Source of the DNA: Metaphire vulgaris
Taxonomy: Eukaryota; Annelida; Clitellata; Crassiclitellata; Megascolecidae
Assembly (NCBI GenBank): GCA_018105865.1
Contig: CM030849.1
Coordinates: 8,476,087 to 8,540,086 of the forward strand
Length of the DNA stretch: 64,000 nucleotides
Direction of reading: 5' to 3'
Shown: positions 56,865 through 64,000 of the stretch, one piece after another
Position numbering within the stretch: position 1 is the first letter of the stretch
Layout: the number at the start of each line of letters is the position of its first letter
Position numbers and translations under genes: made by a program
The notes under the pieces: generated by a model
Seen by the model: only the letters and a program-made list of their open reading frames with translations
What the model was told of the DNA's origin: nothing
Database searches by the model: none

Positions 56865-57933
56865 TCTATAGCACGTAGGCCAAAAGCTGGCGCCTCTATT
56901 GTAGAAAACCTTTTAATGGGACCGCAGGAGGAATACACACTGGGTTAGCTGAATAAGGGAATAATTATTGATCTCCGGAAGTCTCTGTCAACTCATTAGT
57001 GGCAATACCTAATCAGAAAACATTTGCAGGCTTTTTGTCAAATGTTAGTTTTCTTCCTTCTACAAATCTTTCTTTGAGATCTTCTTTTATGTTGTCTACC
57101 TACCAATTTTATTTCTGGGCCTGTCTCTGCCTTTTTTTACCTCCCTTGTATGTGTAGAGTGCTTTTTGGGAAGTTTCGAGCCTTCCAGCCTGTTTACATG
57201 TCCATACCACGTTAGCCTCCTTTTTCTGGGTTTGTCTATGATGGTATTTTTAGCCCAATCCGCTGCCGTATCTCTTCATTTCTAAGTTTTTTAATTAAAG
57301 GGCGCTAATTCGTCATTTAATACTAAATATTTTTATTAATACCGCAATGCTATGCTACCGCAAAATTGAACGTATTTTACACTTATGATTATTATACTTC
57401 ATTTTAAAAAAGAATTTTAAAAAGTTTCTGAATATTGTTTCAACTTTAATAATTATAATGAATATTTTCAAACGAAACGTTAATTTTGACATTGGAAAGA
57501 CAAGAGGAGGAGTTAATGCGTTGTGACGTCATATTTGGGGATCTGACTTTTGTGACGACGTGTGACGAAGGGGATGGGGTAAAAACTGCCAAAATCGTGT
57601 AATGTCATTTATGGATAGCCCCTATGCATTTATATATACTGTAGATATGTACAATATATATAACAATATATATATATTATATTGTTATATATATATCATC
57701 CCTAACACTACACTCCTTTACAAGTAGGCCTAACACACAATATACAATATATAATTGTGTGCGTACGCACTCGGAGATTGAGCCTTGCAGTTTGATAATG
57801 GCTATATTAAGGCCAAAGGCTAGAAACGGGAAGTAATTAATTATGTGTCGATGCCTTGTTGACAATTTCTGCCTATGCGCTTTCTCTTTGGCCATTTTGA
57901 TATCGTACGCCTGCTTCCGGAACATAGAGCCGC

Positions 57934-57941
57934 TTTATAAG
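57934..57941 (+). promoter_or_regulatory. TATA box of saposin-like gene (copy 2)
   Basis: TTTATAAG, identical in sequence and spacing to 9265-9272. The DNA between the inverted repeat and here (56865-57933) shows no gene. Confidence 0.6.
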
Positions 57942-58066
57942 CATACAGCTAGGTCAACGAGAGAATCTGATGATCTCAGTTCTGATCTGTGATCACAAGC
58001 GTTTCATTCTGTCTGGGCTCTCTTCAGTTTCGAAGATCTGAACCAACTGGAGACGTGCAGGACAAC

Positions 58067-58103
58067 ATGCGACTGATTGCGATTCTTGCATTGACAGCGC
58101 TGG
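58067..58103 (+). CDS. Saposin-like gene exon 1: signal peptide (copy 2)
   Basis: Identical protein to copy 1 (MRLIAILALTAL), donor gtaaga, phase 1. Confidence 0.83.
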
Positions 58104-60245
58104 GTAAGAGCTTCTCTAACGTAGCAGCTACATCCGAACTCTTTCCGTTTAGACGTGAAGACTGCTTAAGTCAAATATTTACTGTTGAGATAAAAAAGAA
58201 TAAGTGTATTGTTATCGTTATCAGTGTTCTCTTAAAGGACAATCATCCCTAACACTAGACGCCTTTACAAGTAACACACCTTGTTTCTTATCGCTTTTGC
58301 TTTTAAGTGCTGACCACTTGTGTCTTTGTAAATTGTTTGGAAATGTATTGAATAATTAATCTAAAGATTTATAGACCGTTAGGCCTATTTAACAAAGTCA
58401 AGTCAATGCGCCATCGTCGCTTGGGCCAACGACCTCCATCTGCTTTATCTCGGGCAGCAGACGATCTCCTGATAGACCAACCCACATGGAGATATTGTCC
58501 AGCCAACATATCCTGGGTCAGCATGTCCTCCGACTCCTTCGACGAGTCCTGTCACTACAATGCTTTCAACGGTGTCGTGTGTTCGTCTCATCACGTGCCC
58601 CAAAGTATCTCAGCTTCCTTGACTTTACTTGATGTAGTATCTCATGGTTTGCCAAACTTTTAGGAACCGCGACTCACTTCAGCGGTTTTGTAACGTACCG
58701 CGACCCTGAAAACTTAGTGTCAACTGAAAGTGGATAAAGCACTAGTAATTTTAATATAAACTAACTAAGCGAATTTGCAACTTTGCAAGGCTAGTGACAT
58801 TATGCATGGTGTTTGTTAGAAAACGACCCTTTGGAAGCTATTTATTACACCGCGACCCATTAAACTGGGCTCTGTGACCCACTTTTGGATCGCGACCCAC
58901 AGTTTGGGAAACACTGCACTAGTTCTTTCTCTGTTTTGGTAAAATTGGAGATTGGAGACTTGTTCGTTCGTTAATAACTTTGTCCATGGGATGCGTAGCA
59001 GTTTCCTTAAGCATTTATTCTCTGATGCCTGAGTGCAGTTTTGATTATATGCGATCGCATATTTAACCAATTTTTAAATGCGCCACATTTTCTGTCATTT
59101 TTACTGCATATGTAATTTCTGCATATATGCGGAAATTATTGTATCTGCATTTTCGCTAGTTCGTCACATATACACATATAGGCCTATTGTTACTATTTGC
59201 AATTTTCCTAATAATTATAGTCAAAGATTTACAGAAGTACAGCGCCTGTTTGGATGACATGTTTTCTCGTCACTCTCGAAAACACCGCAATTTTCCGCAA
59301 ATATTTGAGGTCAAATAGGCGCATAAATGGAAAATCGTATTTCCGCCGCTTATTTAGGACCTTTCCCAGAAATTCAACGCATTAAACGCACAGACCTAAT
59401 TTATGCATTTTTTAAACAAGTGTTGGTTTATTGAAAGCAAAGTCAGCAGTGTTCATGAAATTAACTGCGGAATTTTTTCCAAATCGACTCACAATTAGCG
59501 AAATTATGCTGATAACTGTGCTGGCCTAATTTTTTTCTTACGCGGTGCAGATCAGAATCTAACTCACATTAGAAACAGTAGAGAAAATGTTGCGTCGAAC
59601 GCTTCGCTTGCTTGGTCTTTTGGACAAAGGTTTATTCATAAATATTACTGTGGTCGTACACTTGAATTCTCCACTGTACTGACTGCGCTATAATATAAGT
59701 CAATTATTTCATAATTTATCCCACTTAGGCATAATTTTTAACTATCTATATACACAGACTTTCATTTTTCTCAAACACCCGAGTTGACAACCTGGATGGC
59801 AATTAAAAGAGATCACAAAACTTTCACGTTTGCCTGAGAAAGAGGTAGAGAGATAGAGAAAGGAGAAAATTGTGCATTAAGCTTAGTTTTGACAAACAAT
59901 TTTCATGCGAATGTTTCCTTTTGTGTATGCAGAACATGATTTCCTTTTCATTCGCTGATTTGAGTCGTAGCAGTCATAACAGTCCGTCATCTAGGTTTTT
60001 TTTACAAAGGTCAATACTGGTTTTAGTCCTCTCTGTGCACTCTGGACACAAAGAAGGCCACAAAAGGAGTGTCGCTTTGGGTTGACGAGGCAGTATGATG
60101 GTTTTTAATTACCCATAGTTTCCCCCTAGACTTCCCCTTACATTTTTACCATATTTCGCTAACAATTGAGTGATTTCAATATTAAGGTAGATGACAGCTA
60201 TAGTTAAGTTTTCTTTTTCTATATCGTTTATAGTTACTATAGGCC

Positions 60246-60435
60246 CAGTGGCGGCTCTAGGATTTGGCAAGAGCGGGGCCGTTGGGGTGGCAACTTCTAA
60301 TCATGGGGGACCAACCATTTGTTGTTTAATGTATGTAGCATTAAGTATATGGTCCCAACTGGGGGGGCCACTGGGGGGCAGGTACTCAATAGGGGGCACG
60401 GGCCCTCTACCCCCCCCCCGGTGGAGCCGCCACTG
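60246..60435. mobile_element. hAT MITE, TSD TATAGGCC (copy 2)
   Basis: Perfect 8-bp flanks at 60238-60245 and 60436-60443; counterpart of 11594-11780. Confidence 0.94.
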
Positions 60436-60708
60436 TATAGGCCTATCCTGTAGCATATTGTTAGTCTTTAGTCCTCGTTCGAGTGTTTGCTTGCCAACAA
60501 GGGCAACGTAAATTCGCCAGACTTAATATCCAGACTTCCCGAAGATCCGATGTCCTTTCTTCTACTTCCTCGTCGATGTGTTTTTCCTCTGGCGTTTCTC
60601 GTTTCCGCCTTTATACTTAGCCACTACCCAGGCTGATCTCTTATTATACGCCTTTGAATAGTAAAATAAGAGGCGCTATACAAGTGTTTTATTACATTAC
60701 ATTATAGA

Positions 60709-60710
<2 letters not shown>

Positions 60711-60751
<41 letters not shown>

Positions 60752-61775
60752 TGATTTTAAGTGGTTTAGGAGGCTAAGTAAGCCTGTGTGAAAACCACTG
60801 ATGTAACCATCTGCATTCAATAACCTAGTTTATCGAGATAGCCTTTGAATCCGTTTACTGTTTCAACTATCACTCCCACCTCGTCCAAACTATTCCATTT
60901 GTCCACAACCCTTGCACTAAAAATTGTTTCTTTCTTGGACCCACCCTCTGCTTAAACAATTTGCATTTGTGGCCTCTTGTGTTGCTATAGTGTGCCAATG
61001 TAAAGAATCGATCGTATGGCACATCTACTTTCCCGCTCATTATTTTGTATGTTTCTATCAAATCCCCCCTCTCTCTCTTCTTCTTTCTAATGTTGTCAGT
61101 CCACAATATTGAAGTCTTTTTTCGTAGCTTAAATTATGACACCCATTGACCATCTTCGTTGCTCGTCTTTGCACTTTTGCTAAAAGCTCTATATCTTTTT
61201 TCAAGAATGGATTTCAAGCCTGAACACAGTATTCCAGATGAGGTCTTACTAATGACTTATAAAGTTTTATGATTATATCTTTGTCTCGACTCACTATTGT
61301 CCTTTTCATCATTTCCAACATTTGGTTTCCCTTTTTTGCTGCCTCCATGCATTGGTGAGATGGATTCATACTTATATGGATGATTACCCCCAAGTCTCTT
61401 TCTTTTTCTGTTGTGGTTAGAACCTTCCCCCTAAAGAATATTCATTACCATTATTAGACTTCCCAACATGCATTACAGAACATTTATCAATATTGAAAAG
61501 CATCTGCCAGTCCACAGACCACTGAAATAATTTCCTTAGATCTCCTTGTAAAATTTTTGCATCATCCTCCGAGTCTATATTTCTGCATATCTTTGTTTCA
61601 ACGGCAAACTTTGAAATTTTAGATAGTAATCCTTCATCGATATCATTTATCTATATATTAGAAAAAGCAATGGCCCAAGCACTGAGCCCTGAGGCACTCC
61701 ACTGATAACTCTTGCCCATTGCGAATGGCCTCCCCTAATGCCAACCTTCTGTCTTCTTCCCTTCAACCAATTTTG
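60711..61775 (-). mobile_element. 5'-truncated CR1-like LINE in saposin intron 1 (copy 2)
   Basis: Same insertion as 12053-13115, with additional substitutions and indels in the reverse-transcriptase frame and the same TAA/TTA tail (60711-60751). Confidence 0.87.
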
Positions 61776-62200
61776 AATTCATCTGAGAATATTCCCCTTT
61801 ATTCCACAGGATTAATAAACGAGCTTTACCTTCAGTGTCTTTTTGTTTTTCTTTCTTACGTGATCTATCTTCTTTCGTTGTTATGTAATGTAAAACTCAA
61901 GAATTATTTAGCGTTTGGGTTAAATTAATGAGTATACGAATCACTTTCTCCAGCGCTTTTCCGTCACATTCAAGCCCTCTTTCTCCTGTATTGTGTTGTA
62001 TTATCATGTCCTGTCTTTTCCTTTCCTGTCTTTTCGTGTCCTGTCCTGTACAGTGTTTCCATGACCGGTTGATGCGCATCCTTGATATAATTAATAGTGT
62101 GCGTCTGTTTTGACAGATACCTATTACGGCGGTCCTTCCTAGTAAGTAGGCAGCTACATCTCTCAGCATCACTGCCCACCATCGCTAGCCATGTGAAGGC

Positions 62201-62392
62201 CAGTGTTTAATCTAGGCCGTTTCCGGGGGAAAATTTGCTCTTTCCCCCCGGAAATTTCAAATTCCCACCCGGAAATTTTGGAATACTACATGGACTAACA
62301 GCGGCCCCTAGCAGAATTCCCCCCGGCTTTGTCAGTTTCCCCCCGGCTTTTTCAGTTTCCCCCCGGAGTCCATGAGTCTAGATTAAACACTG
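62201..62392. mobile_element. hAT MITE, TSD GTGAAGGC (copy 2)
   Basis: The ends CAGTGTTTAATCTAG… / …CTAGATTAAACACTG form a perfect 15-bp inverted repeat, with GTGAAGGC at 62193-62200 and 62393-62400. Confidence 0.95.
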
Positions 62393-62551
62393 GTGAAGGC
62401 TCAACGAAAGACGACACATAACACAGACCATTTTTACTTCTACTACATCGGGAGTGCTTACTTGTCATAAAGAGAGGTCGACAACCGCCTTAAATCAGCC
62501 GTTGCCGTGAAAATTTGAAAGCATTTCCGTACATAGGCTACTTTTATAGCG

Positions 62552-62554
<3 letters not shown>

Positions 62555-62615
<61 letters not shown>

Positions 62616-62616
62616 A
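62555..62616. repeat. (TC)n(TG)n before saposin-A exon (copy 2)
   Basis: Similar total length to copy 1, but with more TC and fewer TG units. Confidence 0.95.
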
Positions 62617-62641
62617 GTGACTGTGCTGTGTTTCTTTGTAG

Positions 62642-62775
62642 CTTCAACGTCGGTTGTCGCCACCGATTCTTGTGACTTGGGACCGACATTTTGGTGTGAA
62701 AATCGAGACAATGCCAAGATCTGCAGTGCCGTCGAATACTGCAATGCATTCGTCTGGGAGACTCGAAGTGTCGAG
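62642..62775 (+). CDS. Saposin-like gene exon 2: saposin-A domain (copy 2)
   Basis: Same exon as 14212-14345 with one amino-acid change after the WC motif (CETRD becomes CENRD). All Cys are kept. The remaining exons fall beyond the window. Confidence 0.83.
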
Positions 62776-63523
62776 GTCGGTTGGAAAAACAAAGACGAAT
62801 AAATGTTCCATTTCGTTGAAATATTCTCCAACTTTTAGCTAATTATGGTGTTAAAATTACGTTACGGGCAAACTTTCAACGGAGACGGATTTATTGCATT
62901 TCCATTTTATTTCCCAATAGACGTCCCTACTCTAGTCAGAGTAGCCTACTTCGAAGGTTTTGAAATTCATGAATTTGCGAGTGGTAAATCTCAGTTAAAT
63001 GTCTAGAAAATGTCAACAAAATTTCGGTTTCATTTTCTCTCCTGGAAATTCACGAGAGACTCATCCGATTGCTATTTTTAAAATCTATGCGGAAACTAGA
63101 TTTGGAAATTCTGAAGGAAGCTTAAGTAGGCCTAAGCATCGCGCATTATCTTGCCGCCAGATGTCGCAAAAGAGATAATTGCTAAAAATAAAGTCCCGTC
63201 CGACTTGAATTTGAATAGGCCTACATTTGCCTGAAAGAGAAAGAGCCTCACTCACTGCTACGAATTGGCTTTAGGCCTAATCAATACGCTACGGAGAAGA
63301 TCTCTTGCTAGTCTACGACTGATGGCGTAATTTTGAAAAGCGACCCATTTCAAAGATAATTAAGACTCAGTGGTAGTTTATGAGTTTGCACTCACTGCAT
63401 CTACTTCAAATCCTCCTCCATCATGGCGACCATTGATTGTCACATATCTTCGTCTGACCAGATGACATTTCTGTCTGCAGACGAAGCTCTCCATATTAAT
63501 CAGAAGGAGAACTACAGTAGATG

Positions 63524-63714
63524 CAGTGGCGGCTCCACCGGGGGGCCAGGGGGGCCCGTGCCCCTATTGAGTGTCTGCCCCCCCCAGTGCCCCCCTCCAG
63601 TTGGGACTCTATACTTAATGCTACATACATTAAACAACAAATGGTTGGCCCCCCTTGATTAGAAGTTGCCACCCCAACGGCCCCCCCACTTGCTAAATCC
63701 TAGAGCCGCCACTG
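63524..63714. mobile_element. hAT MITE, TSD AGTAGATG (copy 2)
   Basis: CAGTGGCGGCTCCA… / …TAGAGCCGCCACTG with AGTAGATG at 63516-63523 and 63715-63722. It is intact here and degraded in copy 1. Confidence 0.95.
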
Positions 63715-64000
63715 AGTAGATGACGATATAACAATGTCACTGTCTGAACCAAATAGAATCGTCCGTGCCAAGAGTAGCCTATATTAATTATCTCAATCGT
63801 CAAGTTTAAAACATTTCACTATATGCCCACACGTCGCTAGTATCTAAAAAGGTTCTTAACGCTCTAATCTAAACACTTTCTCGAACGCAAATACGTTACT
63901 GAAACATACTGCCGTCAATCGTCTGGAGGGAACATTAGAACTCCTGCAGGCATCGAACTCGCTTCCATCGGTTTGGTGACATTTGATCCCGCGACAGTTA

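Larger units (their letters stand above)
48643..64000. repeat. Segmental duplication, copy 2
   Basis: Direct repeat of 1-15494, beginning CAAGAATTCTTGACTAAAAG just as the window does, and cut by the window end. It keeps the intact amidase exon 3, intact MITEs at 62201 and 63524, and an in-frame RT fragment at 52080, so it is generally less damaged than copy 1. Confidence 0.95.

Overview
This is nuclear DNA from a multicellular eukaryote, most likely a marine invertebrate. Genes are split by GT-AG introns, promoters carry TATA boxes, and most of the window is transposon debris (hAT-type MITEs with 8-bp target duplications, CR1/Jockey-like LINE pieces, a tRNA-headed SINE) plus long microsatellites. 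I could not identify the species. Gene models were built by reading splice sites, phases and domain motifs by eye; no database search was run.

Layout. Bases 1-15494 and 48643-64000 are two copies of one segment in the same orientation, about 48.4-48.7 kb apart. They differ by substitutions, short indels, microsatellite lengths and a few larger changes. Each copy carries the 3' exons of a secreted NlpC/P60-like (BPSL0067-like) amidase gene, followed about 3.6 kb downstream by the TATA box, signal-peptide exon and saposin-A exon of a saposin-like gene. In copy 1 the saposin gene can be followed through 12 recognised exons to its stop (9398-28610). In copy 2 the window ends after exon 2. In copy 2 the amidase gene can be followed back to a TATA box (45305) and a signal-peptide exon (46170-46308), giving a predicted 233-residue protein. 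The copy 1 amidase has a 1-bp insertion near 2979 that breaks its frame.

Between the copies lie trinucleotide and TCCAAG repeats (29658-30420); a tandem array of about 10.4 units of about 845 bp (30422-39216) built from pieces of a hAT transposon; an orphan TATA promoter (39904); an RTE-type LINE remnant; an intact ORF for a 181-residue multi-pass membrane protein on the minus strand (41828-42373); a 640-bp trinucleotide tract; and a 1461-bp non-autonomous hAT element (46593-48053) that is a single-copy relative of the satellite.

Function (inference). A secreted peptidoglycan-amidase-like enzyme next to a secreted saposin-like, potentially membrane-active protein would suit defence against bacteria or digestion of them. 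The repeated unit would then be this two-gene module. Falsely assembled allelic haplotypes are a serious alternative explanation for the duplication.
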